Assembly (NCBI RefSeq): GCF_001696615.3
Contig: NZ_CP032279.1
Location: 1,364,001-1,428,000, forward strand
Reading direction: 5' to 3'
Length of the DNA: 64,000 nt
DNA from: Acinetobacter sp. WCHAc010034
Lineage (GTDB): Bacteria; Pseudomonadota; Gammaproteobacteria; Pseudomonadales; Moraxellaceae
The notes beneath the pieces are model-generated. The model worked only from the letters and a program-made list of their open reading frames with translations. It had not been told where the DNA came from and made no database searches. Positions 46,806-60,416 of the stretch are shown piece by piece. Made by a program: the position numbers and the translations under genes. Every line of letters begins with the position of its first letter. Position 1 is the first letter of the stretch.

Positions 46806-47651
46806 TCATTCCCCCTGCGGCATGCGGTTCAGCAGTCCATTCTGCACCTGATACAGCTGGCCGCCGCCGAAATCAATTTGCTGATTTTCGCCCTGCAGGG
46901 CCGGAAAGCCAGTTATTTTTTCCAGCTGCGGGGAACGCTGGAACTGCTGCGTTTTCGGATTGTACATCCAGTAAATAAAGCGCTTGTCTTCCACTTTGCG
47001 GTTCTCCGATGTATCCGCAAGCACCACATCGTAATAGCCGTCAAAATTGATGTCCAGAAAGCCGATGCTGCCGGCAAATGCGGTAAATCCAGTCAGGCTC
47101 TGCATCACGGCATTATTGTTTTTATTGATGATATCCACGCGCTTCAGCGCTTTGCCGTAGGGCTGCTGCTCGCCGTCCAGGCCGTAAAATTTAAATACAA
47201 TAACCGGCTTATCCGCCGCCTTGAATGCAGGCTCAAATGCAATCTCAGCATTTACCGCTTTATCCGCAGACGTCAGCAGCGACGGCATCTGCCCAGTATT
47301 GGCGTTCAATTTTCCTTCCAAGGCATACTGCGTGGCGGTTTCATCCATGCTGTCCACGCTGACCGATTTCAGGTTCAGCTGATCGCCCTTCTGAATGCCT
47401 TTAAAGGCTATGCTTTTTTGATTTTTGAGGTCTTTTAAGGTGCCGTGCGGATTCCATATGCCGGCGTATAAATCCAGAAAATACTGGCCGTCTGCGGAAC
47501 GCAGCATGCGCTGCATGGAAACGCGGACATTATGGAAGTGCTTCAGGCCATTATTTTCCATGGATGGGGCTGCTTCAGCCGGCGCGGTTTCCGCAAAGCT
47601 GAAACCGGAGAGCGTTAATGCAGCGATACAAAGGAGATTTTTAATATTCAT
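46806..47651 (-). CDS. Secreted hypothetical protein (XAC2610-like)
   Basis: 281 aa from MNIKNLLCIAALTLSGFSFA, a signal peptide; 34 upstream codons in frame are unlike a protein start. The mature part holds FAGSIGFLDINFDGYYDVVLAD (about 197-218), a DxNxDG-like calcium-binding loop as in FG-GAP or XAC2610-type proteins, and NNNAVMQSLTGF before it. No lipobox. I do not recognise a defined function; a periplasmic or secreted ligand-binding protein is plausible. The gene is monocistronic, with a 430-bp gap to ilvC. Confidence 0.7.
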   Translation of the reverse strand: MNIKNLLCIAALTLSGFSFAETAPAEAAPSMENNGLKHFHNVRVSMQRMLRSADGQYFLDLYAGIWNPHGTLKDLKNQKSIAFKGIQKGDQLNLKSVSVDSMDETATQYALEGKLNANTGQMPSLLTSADKAVNAEIAFEPAFKAADKPVIVFKFYGLDGEQQPYGKALKRVDIINKNNNAVMQSLTGFTAFAGSIGFLDINFDGYYDVVLADTSENRKVEDKRFIYWMYNPKTQQFQRSPQLEKITGFPALQGENQQIDFGGGQLYQVQNGLLNRMPQGE

Positions 47652-47867
47652 TGTCAGGCTACACTCAGAATAAAGAATGGATTCTGAATACTCTATCACA
47701 GAATTATTAAACGCAGATGCAAGCCGGCAGCCTGCAGATTGGTTAAGCTGCATGCTTTATGCGGCCCATCTCCAAAGGGTCACCCTTTTAAAGAAGGGCG
47801 TTCCAAAGCTGAATGCTCATGCCTCACCCTGCCCCCGCACCGGCATGGAGCTGTAATTGCAGCCCAT

Positions 47868-47895
47868 AAAAAAACCCTGCTTACGCAGGGTTTTT
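47868..47895 (-). terminator. Terminator A, after the ilvC tail copy
   Basis: CCCTGC, TTAC loop, GCAGGG with A and T runs on both sides. It parallels terminator B, which follows the real ilvC end at the same relative place, so the duplicated unit includes a terminator. Confidence 0.82.
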
Positions 47896-47924
47896 ACAGC
47901 ATAAAAATCAATCAGATCAGAAAA

Positions 47925-47972
47925 TCAGTTCTTTTCTTTGTCTACGATTTTGTTCGCTTGAATCCAAGGTAT
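47925..47972 (-). pseudogene. Duplicated 3' end of ilvC
   Basis: Minus strand reads [19 protein letters not shown], identical in amino acids to the last 14 residues of IlvC ([14 protein letters not shown]). Over 45 bases it differs from the real end at two positions (one silent, one TAA to TGA). Similarity stops just upstream of the CCTTGG. A remnant without a start, so not a gene. Confidence 0.85.
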
Positions 47973-48036
47973 GAGCAAGGTTAAAGCACTGCTTTAACCG
48001 AAGCGCAAGGCTACGTAACAACAATTATTTCACAAT

Positions 48037-48065
48037 AAAAAACCCTTGTAAAAACAAGGGTTTTT
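48037..48065 (-). terminator. Terminator B of ilvC
   Basis: CCCTTGT, AAAA loop, ACAAGGG with a T run on each strand. It begins about 18 bases after the ilvC stop codon. Confidence 0.88.
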
Positions 48066-48082
48066 AAAGATTCAACTAAAGC

Positions 48083-49138
<1,056 letters not shown>

Positions 49139-49159
49139 TTAGTGATTTCTTGTTTTTCA

Positions 49160-49195
49160 CTAAATTAAGCCCCTCTCCTGAATAAATGAAGAGAG
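49160..49195. repeat. Partial REP-like palindrome between ilvH and ilvC
   Basis: CCCCTCTCCT and GAAGAGAGTG resemble the CCTCTCCT/AGGAGAGG units at 7863-7881 and 62067-62089 but pair poorly, so this looks like a decayed or partial copy. Confidence 0.35.
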
Positions 49196-49210
49196 TGTAT
49201 TTGTTTAAAA

Positions 49211-49702
49211 TCAGATGGTTAAAACTTTTTCGCCGCGCGCGATACCCGATACGCCGGAACGCACAACTTCAAGGATGGTATTTTCCGCCAGCGCGTCAAT
49301 AAAGCCATCCAGCTTGTCTGTTGTGCCCGCCAGCTGAATGGTATAAGTCGTCGGCGTTACATCCACAATCTGTCCGCGGAAAATGTCAGCGGTGCGCTTG
49401 ATTTCCGCGCGCGCTGCGCCTAAAGCCTTCACTTTAATCAGCATCAGCTCACGCTCAATATGCGCGCCTTCTGACAAATCCACCACTTTAACCACTTCAA
49501 CCAGCTTGTTCAGCTGCTTGGTAATCTGCTCAATCTTATGGTCATCGCCATAGGTGGTCAGCGTCAGGCGCGACAGTGTCGGATCTTCAGTCGGCGCCAC
49601 ATTCAGGGTTTCAATGTTGTAGCCGCGCTGCGAAAACAGGCCCACTAAACGGGAAAGCGCGCCCGCTTCGTTTTCAACGAGTACAGAAATAATATGCCTC
49701 AT
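49211..49702 (-). CDS. ilvH: Acetolactate synthase small subunit
   Basis: 163 aa from [35 protein letters not shown]; the ATG overlaps the ilvI stop by 4 bases. The N-terminal ACT domain (about 1-78) binds valine for feedback inhibition; the ALS_ss_C domain (about 82-160) activates the large subunit. It forms a unit with ilvI. Confidence 0.96.
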   Translation of the reverse strand: MRHIISVLVENEAGALSRLVGLFSQRGYNIETLNVAPTEDPTLSRLTLTTYGDDHKIEQITKQLNKLVEVVKVVDLSEGAHIERELMLIKVKALGAARAEIKRTADIFRGQIVDVTPTTYTIQLAGTTDKLDGFIDALAENTILEVVRSGVSGIARGEKVLTI

Positions 49703-51426
49703 TTTGTGCGCTCCCCTTTGCCTAACCACATGTCCTGCATGGACTGGCCCGCAATCAGCATCGGATAAACGTGCTCGGTGCGGTCAACCATAACGTTAAT
49801 AAATACGCACTTGTCGTTAATCGCCATTGCTTCCGCCAGCTTGGATTCAAGCTCATCGGCATGGTCAATCTGAATGCCGACATGGCCATACGCTTCCATC
49901 AGCTTGGCGAAGTCCGGCAAGGACTCGACATAAGAGCTGGAATGGCGGCCTTCATAGTTCATATCCTGCCACTGCTTCACCATGCCCAATGCGCGGTTGT
50001 TCAGACAGAGGATTTTCACATTCAAGCCGTACTGCTTGCAGGTCGAAAGCTCCTGAATGCACATCTGGATGGATGCTTCGCCGGTAATGCACACCACCTG
50101 CTGATCCGGGAAAGCCAGCTTGGCAGCCATAGCATACGGCAAGCCTACGCCCATGGTGCCCAAGCCGCCGGAGTTGATCCATTGGCGCGGGCGCTTGTAG
50201 CGGTAGTACAGCGCGCCGAACATTTGATGCTGGCCAACGTCAGAGGTAATGATCGCTTCGCTGTTGGTGAGTTTATCCAAAGCTGCAACCACCTGCTGCG
50301 GCTTCATGGTGCCGTCCGCCGGGATCTCATATTTCAGGCCATGAACTTTGCGCCATTCATTGATTTGCGACCACCAGGCAGCCATAGCTTCAGGATTCGG
50401 CTTGGACACGTTCAGCTGCTTCAGCTGCGCCAGCATTTCCTGCAATACCGGCTCCACCGCGCCGACAATCGGAATATGCGCCATGATGGTTTTTGAAATC
50501 GCCGCAGGGTCGATGTCAATATGGATCACTTTGGCATTTTTGCAGAATTTCGCAGGGTTATTGGTCACGCGGTCATCAAAACGCGCGCCGATGGCCAGAA
50601 TCACGTCTGCATTATGCATGGTCATGTTGGCTTCATAAGTGCCGTGCATGCCCAGCATGCCGACAAACTGCGGATCATCGCCCGGGAATGCGCCTAAGCC
50701 CATCAAGGTATTGGTTACCGGAAAGCCTAAAGTATGCGCCAGCTCGGTCAGCAGTTCAGAGGCATTGCCCTGCACCACGCCGCCGCCCGAGTAAATGACT
50801 GGACGCTTGGCATGCAGCAGCTCATCAATCGCCTTGCGGATCTGGCCGGAGTGGCCGCGGTGCGGCGGCTGGTAAGAGCGCATTTTCACTTTTTCAGGAT
50901 ATTCGTAAGCGAATTTTTCCGCCGGATTGGTCGCATCTTTAGGAATATCGACCACCACCGGTCCCGGACGGCCGGAAGACGCAATATAAAAGGCTTTCTT
51001 AATGATGGCCGGAATTTCGCTGGCATGGCGCACCTGGAAGCTGTGCTTCACGATTGGGCGGGAAATGCCCACCATGTCGGTTTCCTGAAACGCGTCTTCG
51101 CCAATCAGATGCGAAGCAACCTGGCCGGACAAAATCACCATCGGGATGGAGTCCATATAGGCTGTTGCGATTGGAGTAACGGTATTGGTTGCGCCCGGGC
51201 CGGATGTGACCAGCACAACACCGGTTTTGCCTGTTACGCGCGAATAGGCATCGGCCATATGGCCGGCCGCCTGCTCATGGCGCACGAGGTAATGGTTAAT
51301 TCTGTCTTGTTGAAATAGCGCGTCGTAAATATGCAGTACTGCGCCGCCTGGGTACCCAAAAACATGTTCAACGCCTTCGTCCGCTAATGCGCGAACAAGC
51401 ATTTCACCACCAGATAAAAGTTCCAA
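49699..51426 (-). CDS. ilvI: Acetolactate synthase large subunit
   Basis: 575 aa. ThDP-dependent enzyme combining two pyruvates, or pyruvate and 2-oxobutyrate. ThDP motifs: [14 protein letters not shown] (about 24-37), catalytic Glu in [14 protein letters not shown] (about 50-63), GDG-like region [16 protein letters not shown] with Glu replacing the usual Asp/Gly pattern (about 444-460), and [12 protein letters not shown] following. FAD-binding middle region (about 190-360). First gene of ilvI-ilvH. Whether it is named ilvB or ilvI depends on convention. Confidence 0.96.
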   Translation of the reverse strand: MELLSGGEMLVRALADEGVEHVFGYPGGAVLHIYDALFQQDRINHYLVRHEQAAGHMADAYSRVTGKTGVVLVTSGPGATNTVTPIATAYMDSIPMVILSGQVASHLIGEDAFQETDMVGISRPIVKHSFQVRHASEIPAIIKKAFYIASSGRPGPVVVDIPKDATNPAEKFAYEYPEKVKMRSYQPPHRGHSGQIRKAIDELLHAKRPVIYSGGGVVQGNASELLTELAHTLGFPVTNTLMGLGAFPGDDPQFVGMLGMHGTYEANMTMHNADVILAIGARFDDRVTNNPAKFCKNAKVIHIDIDPAAISKTIMAHIPIVGAVEPVLQEMLAQLKQLNVSKPNPEAMAAWWSQINEWRKVHGLKYEIPADGTMKPQQVVAALDKLTNSEAIITSDVGQHQMFGALYYRYKRPRQWINSGGLGTMGVGLPYAMAAKLAFPDQQVVCITGEASIQMCIQELSTCKQYGLNVKILCLNNRALGMVKQWQDMNYEGRHSSSYVESLPDFAKLMEAYGHVGIQIDHADELESKLAEAMAINDKCVFINVMVDRTEHVYPMLIAGQSMQDMWLGKGERTK

Positions 51427-52110
51427 CGTGATTCACCCTAATCTTTTTTTAGCCGCAAAATGGGAGACACTTGCGACGCTTCGTTCATTGACTGCCTGCA
51501 CTGTTATAGCACACATATTTCATAGTTTTCATGGCAATAGGAAAAAATTCCGACCCGACTGCTGTTTGAGCAGTATGAGATCCAAAACGCGCTGGGATAA
51601 GCCCGTTTTATCCGCTTTGTTCAGCTTCTCGGCTAGAGCAGCTGCCCATTGCATGACATGACACTTATTCGAAGGGTGATCGGCTAAGGCATATAAAACT
51701 AAAACAGCATTTTTGTTGTTTAAACTATTAATGTCAAGTTTAAAAATTGGCTTTTTCCTGTTTATTTACAGACCGTTTATTTTTTAAGCTTGGCGCAGTT
51801 CCCGGCGGCCGGCATCAGCGCCTGCATTTTTTTCCATTTTCGCCCAACTTATTCATTTCTTTTATATATTGGATAAATAATTTTAATCAATTCAGCCTGA
51901 ACCCTGCCGCTGCCTGCCGGCCGCGGCGCAGCACACGCCCCCGGAAGAGTCATGAAATCTGCGCAAATTTACGGCAGCGGGCGCGCATGGCGCCGGCCAG
52001 CCAGCCCGGCATAAAAAGGGATGGCATCGGCGCAAAAAAAGGCGCAAAATTTCAGCTTATTGCGCAGCTGAAAACTGCGCTTCTGACCGGATCAAGGAAC
52101 TGAATTCATC
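51427..52110. other. Intergenic region upstream of ilvI
   Basis: 684 bp between divergent ilvI and the DUF4124 gene. The left part holds a short open frame on the minus strand (listed separately) and a TTGACA (minus of 51732-51737) with AAAAAT 17 bases on, a possible promoter. The right part (51770-52090) is A+T-rich, then G+C-rich, with no open frame that I believe. No classical Leu/Val/Ile-rich attenuator peptide is seen. Confidence 0.5.
51529..51654 (-). CDS. Candidate small protein upstream of ilvI
   Basis: 41 aa from ATG 51654: MQWAAALAEKLNKADKTG, then LSQRVLDLILLKQQSGRNFFLLP. Codon use and amino acid make-up look like real protein. The same frame is open upstream to a stop at 51768-51766, giving up to 78 codons (adding DINSLNNKNAVLVLYALADHPSNKCHV), but without ATG. 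So the true gene may be longer with a rare start, or be the end of a decayed gene. It lies on the ilvI strand, about 100 bp before it. No clear SD. Function unknown. Confidence 0.4.
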   Translation of the reverse strand: MQWAAALAEKLNKADKTGLSQRVLDLILLKQQSGRNFFLLP

Positions 52111-52458
52111 ATGAAAATGCCTTTTGCTAAATTGGGAAGCGCAGCCGCGGCTTTGGCGCTGGCTGTGAGCGCGCAAAGCAGCTTTGCGCAAAATTTCTAT
52201 AAGTGGGTCGATGCCAAAGGCTCGACGCATTATACCGCTACGCCGCCGCCGAAAAGCGCCAAGAAAAAAGGCAAGGTGGAAACCTACGGCTGGAAAAATT
52301 CCGCTGCGCCGGCGCCGGCAGCAGGCGGACAGGCGCATCCTGAGGCCAAGGCCGCCGCGCAAGAAGCGCAGCAGGCTGCAGCTGAAAAAGAGCAGGTGCA
52401 TCAGGAAGCCCAGGCGGCATTGCGCCAAGGGCAAGCGCTTTCCTCAGAGGCAAAATAA
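52111..52458 (+). CDS. Secreted DUF4124 protein
   Basis: 115 aa. Signal peptide to about residue 26 (SSFA), then a DUF4124 core: NFYKWVDAKGSTHYTATPPPKSAKKKGKVETYG (about 28-60). The C-terminal half is Ala/Glu/Gln-rich and helix-prone (EAKAAAQEAQQAAAEKEQVHQEAQAAL), likely a coiled coil or extended linker. Members are periplasmic and of unknown function. The gene is alone between divergent ilvI and leuS. Confidence 0.88.
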   Translation: MKMPFAKLGSAAAALALAVSAQSSFAQNFYKWVDAKGSTHYTATPPPKSAKKKGKVETYGWKNSAAPAPAAGGQAHPEAKAAAQEAQQAAAEKEQVHQEAQAALRQGQALSSEAK

Positions 52459-52466
52459 TCGCCTGA

Positions 52467-55214
<2,748 letters not shown>

Positions 55215-55225
55215 AACCTTTAGAG

Positions 55226-55252
55226 TTCCTTCTCCCTCAGGGAGAAGGAACT
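55226..55252. repeat. Perfect palindromic repeat after leuS
   Basis: GTTCCTTCTCCCT (55226-55238), one C, AGGGAGAAGGAAC (55240-55252): perfect 13-base arms. Similar in kind to the CTCTCC/GGAGAG units elsewhere in the window. Confidence 0.75.
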
Positions 55253-55282
55253 TCCCAAAAGAGCTTAAAAACAAATCCTAAA

Positions 55283-55311
55283 CAAAGCCCGTTGCCAGTC
55301 AGCGGGCTTTG
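55283..55311 (+). terminator. Hairpin after leuS with TGCCAGTCAG loop
   Basis: CAAAGCCCG, an 11-base loop TTGCCAGTCAG, CGGGCTTTG. Only a weak T run follows, but the strong stem fits a terminator for leuS. The loop core TGCCAGTCAG is shared with hairpins near 10126 and 61871. Confidence 0.6.
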
Positions 55312-55393
55312 ACTTTACAATCCCATGCATTGAACGAAACAATATCCGTCTCATGCCCGCATACGCCGGGAAATATTTTACAGAGGACACCGC

Positions 55394-55924
55394 ATGCATC
55401 TGGTTCAGCGCGCTGCAGCAATTGTATTAACCCTGGGCCTGGGTGCAGGCTTAACCGGCTGCGGCTTCCACTTAAAAGGCACCAGTCCGAATGTTGCGCC
55501 GGTGACTTATGCCAACATGAGCCTGGCTTTGCCGCAGAATACCGAAGAGCTTGAAGAAAAACTGAATATCTACCTTGGCGCAGCCGGAGTCAGAATCAGC
55601 AATAACCCGAATAACTATGTATTGCGCGTTCTGGATTACAGCCCGCGCCGCCTTGAGCTGAACGGCAAGCTGGTCGAAACTTTGCTGCGCTTAAATGTGA
55701 CTTTCCGCATTGAAGATGCGCAGGGCAACCCTGTGACCGAACCGCGCACCGTGATGGCCTCCCGTTCATACCAGTATGATGTCGCTACGGTCAACACTGA
55801 TGATCAGGAGCAGAAATTCCTGAATCAGGTGATTATTGATGATGTGGCGCAGCAGATTGCCCGCCAGATTTCCTCCAACCGCCTGCCGCTGGCTGTTCAG
55901 CGCGCTGCCCCTGCTGCCGAATAG
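55394..55924 (+). CDS. lptE: LPS-assembly lipoprotein LptE
   Basis: 176 aa. LptE plugs the LptD barrel and helps insert LPS/LOS into the outer leaflet. The lipobox LTGC places lipidated Cys at residue 23; the following GFHLKGTSP is typical. It is followed by a mixed alpha/beta domain. GAGGA SD. Order leuS-lptE-holA is conserved in gamma-proteobacteria, and holA begins 14 bases downstream. Confidence 0.94.
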   Translation: MHLVQRAAAIVLTLGLGAGLTGCGFHLKGTSPNVAPVTYANMSLALPQNTEELEEKLNIYLGAAGVRISNNPNNYVLRVLDYSPRRLELNGKLVETLLRLNVTFRIEDAQGNPVTEPRTVMASRSYQYDVATVNTDDQEQKFLNQVIIDDVAQQIARQISSNRLPLAVQRAAPAAE

Positions 55925-55938
55925 GCTGAACGCGATTT

Positions 55939-56925
55939 ATGAAGCTCGATTACCTGCAGGCGCTGAAGCGTGTTGATGAGGCCCGCGGCGCCTGGGTGCT
56001 GCACGGCCAGGAACCGCTGCTGGAACAGAATCTGCTGGATGCGTTCCGCGCCAGCTGGCAAAAGCAGGAGATTGAGCGCCAGCGCTATGACATCAGCAGC
56101 GTCAGTGACTGGAAAACCGTATTTAACGCCTTGAACAGCCTGTCGCTGTTTTCCAGCCAGCTGGCGGTTGAAGTGCACGGCAATATCAAGCCGGATGCCG
56201 GCGGGCTGAAAGAGCTGAAAAGCTATCTGCAGCACAATGAGCAGAATCTGCTGCTGGTGGTGATGCCCAAGCAGGACAGCAGCAGCCTGAAAACCGCGTT
56301 CTTTCAAGTAATTGACGCCAATGGCGTGAATGTTGCTCTCAGCGCAAATTACCCGAAAGACCGCCAGCAGATTTTAGCGGCCGAAGCGCAGAAGCTCGGC
56401 ATTCAGCTGGCCAGCGACGCCTGGCAATGGCTGGAGCAGCATCATGAGCATAACCTGCTGGCGGCCAAAAACAGCTTAATGCGCGTCAGCGACACTTTTG
56501 CTGAGGCCGGCGTCATTCAGGTTGAGCATCTGCATTCCTGCCTGCAGGACCAGTCCAGATACAGCACCTTTGATTTAAGCGATGCCCTGCTGCAGGCCAA
56601 TCTCGGCCAAGCGGTTAAAATTTTCCAGTACCTGACCGCCTCCGGCGAACCGATGCCGCTGATTCTGTGGAGCATCAGCAAGGAAATGCGCCTGCTGATG
56701 CAGCTGTTTGAACAGCCGCAGAATGCGCTGCAGCTGGGCATCTGGAAAAGCAAAGTCAGCCAGTATCAGCAGGCTTTGCGCCGGCTTGATCCCGGCAGCT
56801 TTGTGACCTGGCCGGCGCTGCTGCTGCGCATTGACGCCTCGATTAAGGGCCTGGGCTGCGAAAATCCTGAGCATCTGGCGCAGCAGGCGATTGCCAGCAT
56901 GTGCGGCCGGCAGCTGTTCAATTAA
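55939..56925 (+). CDS. holA: DNA polymerase III subunit delta
   Basis: 328 aa. HolA opens the beta clamp and is part of the clamp loader. The N-terminal AAA+-like domain (about 10-140) has a degenerate nucleotide site (WVLHGQEPLLEQNLLDAF), as usual for delta. Domain II (about 145-205) and the C-terminal helical collar (about 215-328, YSTFDLSDALLQANLGQAVKIFQYL) follow. Downstream of lptE in the conserved pair. Confidence 0.93.
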   Translation: MKLDYLQALKRVDEARGAWVLHGQEPLLEQNLLDAFRASWQKQEIERQRYDISSVSDWKTVFNALNSLSLFSSQLAVEVHGNIKPDAGGLKELKSYLQHNEQNLLLVVMPKQDSSSLKTAFFQVIDANGVNVALSANYPKDRQQILAAEAQKLGIQLASDAWQWLEQHHEHNLLAAKNSLMRVSDTFAEAGVIQVEHLHSCLQDQSRYSTFDLSDALLQANLGQAVKIFQYLTASGEPMPLILWSISKEMRLLMQLFEQPQNALQLGIWKSKVSQYQQALRRLDPGSFVTWPALLLRIDASIKGLGCENPEHLAQQAIASMCGRQLFN

Positions 56926-57066
56926 TCTGAAAAACTCAGGCTGCGGAAAATCATCATTGGGCATTTTTCCCGCAAATGCCCTGTTCTCAGCCTTCAGCGC
57001 ATCGAATTAATAATTCTCATTTGCAGTATCTTCTCAAATATTCACGCTTTATCCTTAATTAACTTT

Positions 57067-57072
57067 TATAAT
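57067..57072 (+). promoter_or_regulatory. Candidate -10 box of the macAB operon
   Basis: A perfect TATAAT 33 bases before the macA start. No good -35 lies 16-18 bases upstream (ACGCTT at 17), so an activator may be needed. The 179-bp gap after holA gives room for regulation. Confidence 0.4.
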
Positions 57073-57104
57073 TTGAGCAATTTTTTTTCTGCGCGCCCAA
57101 AATC

Positions 57105-58424
57105 ATGCCAAAAATAAAACCCGCTAAAATCCTGATGATAGCAGTCTGCATACTGGCAGCTGCGGTTACCGCATGGTACTTCTTCAAGCCGAAAGCGCAG
57201 CAGGCGGAATACATCAGCGCGGAAGTCAGCCGCGGCGACATTGAAAATTCCGTGCTGGCGACCGGCGTGCTGGAAGCCACCAAAATGGTCAGCGTCGGCG
57301 CGCAGGTGTCCGGCCAGGTGAAAAAGATGCATGTGGCGCTGGGCGATCAGGTCAAGCAGGGCCAGCTGATTGCGCAAATTGATTCAGTGCGCCAGGAAAA
57401 TGATTTAAAAACCGCTGAAGCCAGCATTAAAAACCAGCAGGCGCAGCTGACCGTCAAGCAGGCGAATTTATCTAAAGTTGAGGCGGAATATAAGCGCCAG
57501 CAAGCCATGTACGCGCAGGACGCCACTTCCCGCGCCGAGCTGGAAGCGGCCTTGGCCGGCTATAAAACAGCGCAGGCTGAAATCGCCTCGATCAATGCGC
57601 AAATTGAACAGTCGCGCCTGACCCTGGCCACCGCCAAAGAAGACTTAGGCTATACCCGGATTATTGCGCCAATGGACGGCACCATTGTGGCGATTGTGAC
57701 TGAAGAAGGCCAAACCGTGAACGCCAATCAAAGCGCGCCGACCATTGTGAAGCTGGCCAAGCTGAATACCATGACCGTCAAGGCGGAAATTTCCGAAGCC
57801 GATGTGATGAAAGTTTCCGAAGGGCAAACAGTGTACTTCACCACCTTGGGCAACAGCGAGAAAAAGCACTATGCGAAGCTGCGCCAGGTGGAGCCGGCGC
57901 CCTCTTCCATCAATAATGAAACCAGCAGCAACACCTCTTCATCCTCCAGCACGGCGGTATACTACAACGCGCTGTTTGATGTGCCGAATGAAGACGGCAA
58001 GCTGCGCATTGATATGACCGCGCAGGTGTATATTATTCTGGATGAAGCGCGGAATGTGCTGACTGTTCCCGCAGCCGCGGTTCAAGCGTCGAACCGCCGC
58101 AGCAAGTCTGGCGCAAATGCCGGTGCCGGCAGCGCTGAACAGCAGCCGCGCAGCGAAGGCGATGCAGCGCCGGCCAGCCGCCTGCAGCTGACCGCAGCTG
58201 AAAAAGCGCTGGTTGAGCAGGGCAAAGCTTCTGTGGCAACAGTCCGCGTGGTTCAGGCCGACGGCACAGCCAAGCCGCAGCCGGTGCTGCTTGGGCTGAA
58301 TAACCGCGTTACCGTGCAGGTGCTGCGCGGCTTGAAACAGGGCGAAAAAGTAGTGATTGCGGACGGTTCAGACACCAGCAATGACGCGGCCAAGCGCAGC
58401 AGCCGCGGCCCGATGAGAATGTAA
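57105..58424 (+). CDS. macA: Periplasmic adaptor MacA
   Basis: 439 aa. Membrane fusion protein linking the MacB pump with an outer membrane channel; in E. coli MacAB exports macrolides, enterotoxin and possibly porphyrins. One N-terminal membrane helix (about 5-24, [20 protein letters not shown]), then the biotinyl-lipoyl domain ([20 protein letters not shown], about 63-82), a helical hairpin (about 100-190), beta-barrel and membrane-proximal domains. A Ser/Asn-rich insert ([14 protein letters not shown], about 267-280) and a Gly/Ala-rich part near 325-345 are flexible loops. The stop is 2 bases before macB. Confidence 0.94.
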   Translation: MPKIKPAKILMIAVCILAAAVTAWYFFKPKAQQAEYISAEVSRGDIENSVLATGVLEATKMVSVGAQVSGQVKKMHVALGDQVKQGQLIAQIDSVRQENDLKTAEASIKNQQAQLTVKQANLSKVEAEYKRQQAMYAQDATSRAELEAALAGYKTAQAEIASINAQIEQSRLTLATAKEDLGYTRIIAPMDGTIVAIVTEEGQTVNANQSAPTIVKLAKLNTMTVKAEISEADVMKVSEGQTVYFTTLGNSEKKHYAKLRQVEPAPSSINNETSSNTSSSSSTAVYYNALFDVPNEDGKLRIDMTAQVYIILDEARNVLTVPAAAVQASNRRSKSGANAGAGSAEQQPRSEGDAAPASRLQLTAAEKALVEQGKASVATVRVVQADGTAKPQPVLLGLNNRVTVQVLRGLKQGEKVVIADGSDTSNDAAKRSSRGPMRM

Positions 58425-58426
58425 TC

Positions 58427-60406
58427 ATGAGCCAGAATCAGCAGCCTCTGCTTGCCGTCAAGAATCTGACCCGTGAATTCCCTGCCGGCGAAAGCACCGT
58501 TCAGATTTTAAAAGGCATTGATCTTGAAATTTACCCCGGCGAACTGATCGCGATTGTCGGCCAGTCCGGTTCGGGAAAATCCACCCTGATGAACATTCTG
58601 GGCTGCCTGGATCAGCCCAGCGGCGGCAGCTACCAAGTCAAAGGCCGCGAAACCCGCGAGCTGGAGCCGGATGAGCTGGCCCAGCTGCGGCGCGAATATT
58701 TCGGCTTCATCTTCCAGCGCTATCATCTGCTGGGCGATTTAACCGCGGCCGGCAACGTTGAGGTTCCGGCAATTTATGCCGGCGCAGACGCATCTTCCCG
58801 GCAGGCGCGCGCCAAAGAGCTGCTGGCAGGACTGGGCTTGGGCGATAAAACCCAGAACCGCCCCAGCCAGCTTTCCGGCGGGCAGCAGCAGCGGGTTTCA
58901 ATTTCCCGTGCCCTGATGAATGGCGGCGATGTGATTCTGGCCGATGAGCCGACCGGCGCCTTGGATAAGAACAGTGGCATTGAGGTGATACGCATCCTGC
59001 GCGAACTGAACGCCAAAGGCCATACCATTATTCTGGTCACGCATGACCATAACGTGGCTAAAAACGCCACGCGCATTATTGAAATCAGCGACGGCAGCAT
59101 TGTTTCCGACCTGCCGAATACCCCGGAAAATGCGGATGAGCCCTTGGCAAGGCAGGCGCTGATCCATCCGGAGCAGAAGCGGATTTCGTCCTGGCGCTCG
59201 GCTGCCGACCGCTTAGGCGAAGCCTTCCGCATGGCCCTGCTGGCGATGAACGCGCACCGCATGCGCACCTTCCTGACCATGCTGGGCATCATCATCGGCA
59301 TTGCCTCGGTGGTTTCGGTGGTAGCGCTGGGCAACGGCTCGCAAAAGCAGATTCTGGATAACATCAGCAGCTTAGGCACCAACACCATTACCGTGTATCA
59401 GGGCCGGGGCTTTGGCGACAACTCAAGGTCATCGCAGGTGAAGACCCTGATTCCGGCCGATGCCGCGGCGCTGGCTGAACAGCCCTATGTAGACGGCGTC
59501 AGCCCGACGGTCAGCAGCAGCGTAACGGTGCGCTTCAAAGACACCGAAGCCTCAGCCACCGTCAACGGCGTCAGTGAAGACTACTTCTATGTCAGAGGCA
59601 TGACCTTCGCATCAGGCCAGCCTTTCGACAAGGAAAGCGTGACTGAGCAGACTCAGAATGTGGTGATTGACAGTAACACCAAAAACGCCTTTTTCAGCGA
59701 CGGCGCCGACCCGCTGGGGCAGGTGATTCTGCTGGGCAGCGTGCCGAGCCGGATCATTGGCGTGACCGACGCGCAGAAAGGCATGATGGGCAGCTCGGAC
59801 AGCCTGAACGTTTATCTGCCCTATTCAACCGTCATGAGCCGCATGCTGGGCCAGGCCAATGTGCGCAGCATTATTGTGCGCGTTAAGGATGAATACCCGA
59901 GCGCGGCCGCCGAAAATGCGATTTTAAGCCTGCTGGAACAGCGCCACGGCGCGCAGGATGTATTTACCCAGAACTCCGACAGCATCCGCGAAACCATTCA
60001 GCAGACCACGCAGACCATGACGCTGCTGGTGTCCGCGATTGCGGTGATTTCGCTGGTGGTCGGCGGCATTGGGGTAATGAACATCATGCTGGTTTCAGTC
60101 ACTGAGCGCACGCAGGAAATCGGCGTGCGCATGGCGGTTGGCGCGCGCCAAAGCGACATTCTGCAGCAGTTCCTGATTGAAGCCGTGCTGGTCTGCATTT
60201 TGGGCGGCATTTTAGGCGTGCTGCTGTCTTTAGGCATTGGGCAGATTATCAGCCATTTTGCCGGCGATACCTTCCAGATGGCCTATTCAACCACCTCGAT
60301 CGTGGCGGCTTTTGCCTGCTCCAGCATGATCGGCATTGTGTTCGGCTTTATTCCCGCCCGCAACGCCGCGCGCTTAAACCCCGTCGACGCCCTGTCCAGA
60401 GAATAA
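58427..60406 (+). CDS. macB: MacB ABC transporter
   Basis: 659 aa, one chain with ATPase and membrane parts. N-terminal NBD: Walker [10 protein letters not shown] (45-53), signature [15 protein letters not shown] (about 147-161), Walker [11 protein letters not shown] (about 168-177). Then a first membrane helix (about 285-305), a long periplasmic region (about 306-525) and three helices at the end (about 535-655) with FtsX-type features ([42 protein letters not shown]). MacB dimers drive substrate from the periplasm through the outer membrane channel. Cotranscribed with macA. Confidence 0.96.
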   Translation: MSQNQQPLLAVKNLTREFPAGESTVQILKGIDLEIYPGELIAIVGQSGSGKSTLMNILGCLDQPSGGSYQVKGRETRELEPDELAQLRREYFGFIFQRYHLLGDLTAAGNVEVPAIYAGADASSRQARAKELLAGLGLGDKTQNRPSQLSGGQQQRVSISRALMNGGDVILADEPTGALDKNSGIEVIRILRELNAKGHTIILVTHDHNVAKNATRIIEISDGSIVSDLPNTPENADEPLARQALIHPEQKRISSWRSAADRLGEAFRMALLAMNAHRMRTFLTMLGIIIGIASVVSVVALGNGSQKQILDNISSLGTNTITVYQGRGFGDNSRSSQVKTLIPADAAALAEQPYVDGVSPTVSSSVTVRFKDTEASATVNGVSEDYFYVRGMTFASGQPFDKESVTEQTQNVVIDSNTKNAFFSDGADPLGQVILLGSVPSRIIGVTDAQKGMMGSSDSLNVYLPYSTVMSRMLGQANVRSIIVRVKDEYPSAAAENAILSLLEQRHGAQDVFTQNSDSIRETIQQTTQTMTLLVSAIAVISLVVGGIGVMNIMLVSVTERTQEIGVRMAVGARQSDILQQFLIEAVLVCILGGILGVLLSLGIGQIISHFAGDTFQMAYSTTSIVAAFACSSMIGIVFGFIPARNAARLNPVDALSRE

Positions 60407-60416
60407 GGAAATGAAC

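Larger units (their letters stand above)
47652..48082. other. Intergenic region with duplicated ilvC tail and two terminators
   Basis: 431 bp downstream of ilvC. Going along the minus strand it has terminator B right after ilvC, a 48-base copy of the ilvC 3' end, and terminator A, then a stretch with imperfect palindromes at about 47770-47810 (CCCTTTTAAAGAAGGG) and the start region of the secreted protein gene. Confidence 0.7.

Noticed and set aside
51428..51661. 77-codon open frame (+) divergent from ilvI
   Set aside because: Antisense to a better candidate on the ilvI strand; its codon use is poor.
51427..51770. Transcription attenuator or T-box for ilvIH
   Set aside because: No peptide rich in Leu, Val or Ile and no terminator/antiterminator pair seen by eye.
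51747..52103. 118-codon open frame (+) before the DUF4124 gene
   Set aside because: No SD, mixed composition with runs of Phe, then Arg; overlaps a probable promoter area.
57010..57060. Fur-like box before macA
   Set aside because: AATTAATAATTCTCATTT shares only short A/T words with the Fur consensus; below what chance would give in A+T-rich DNA.
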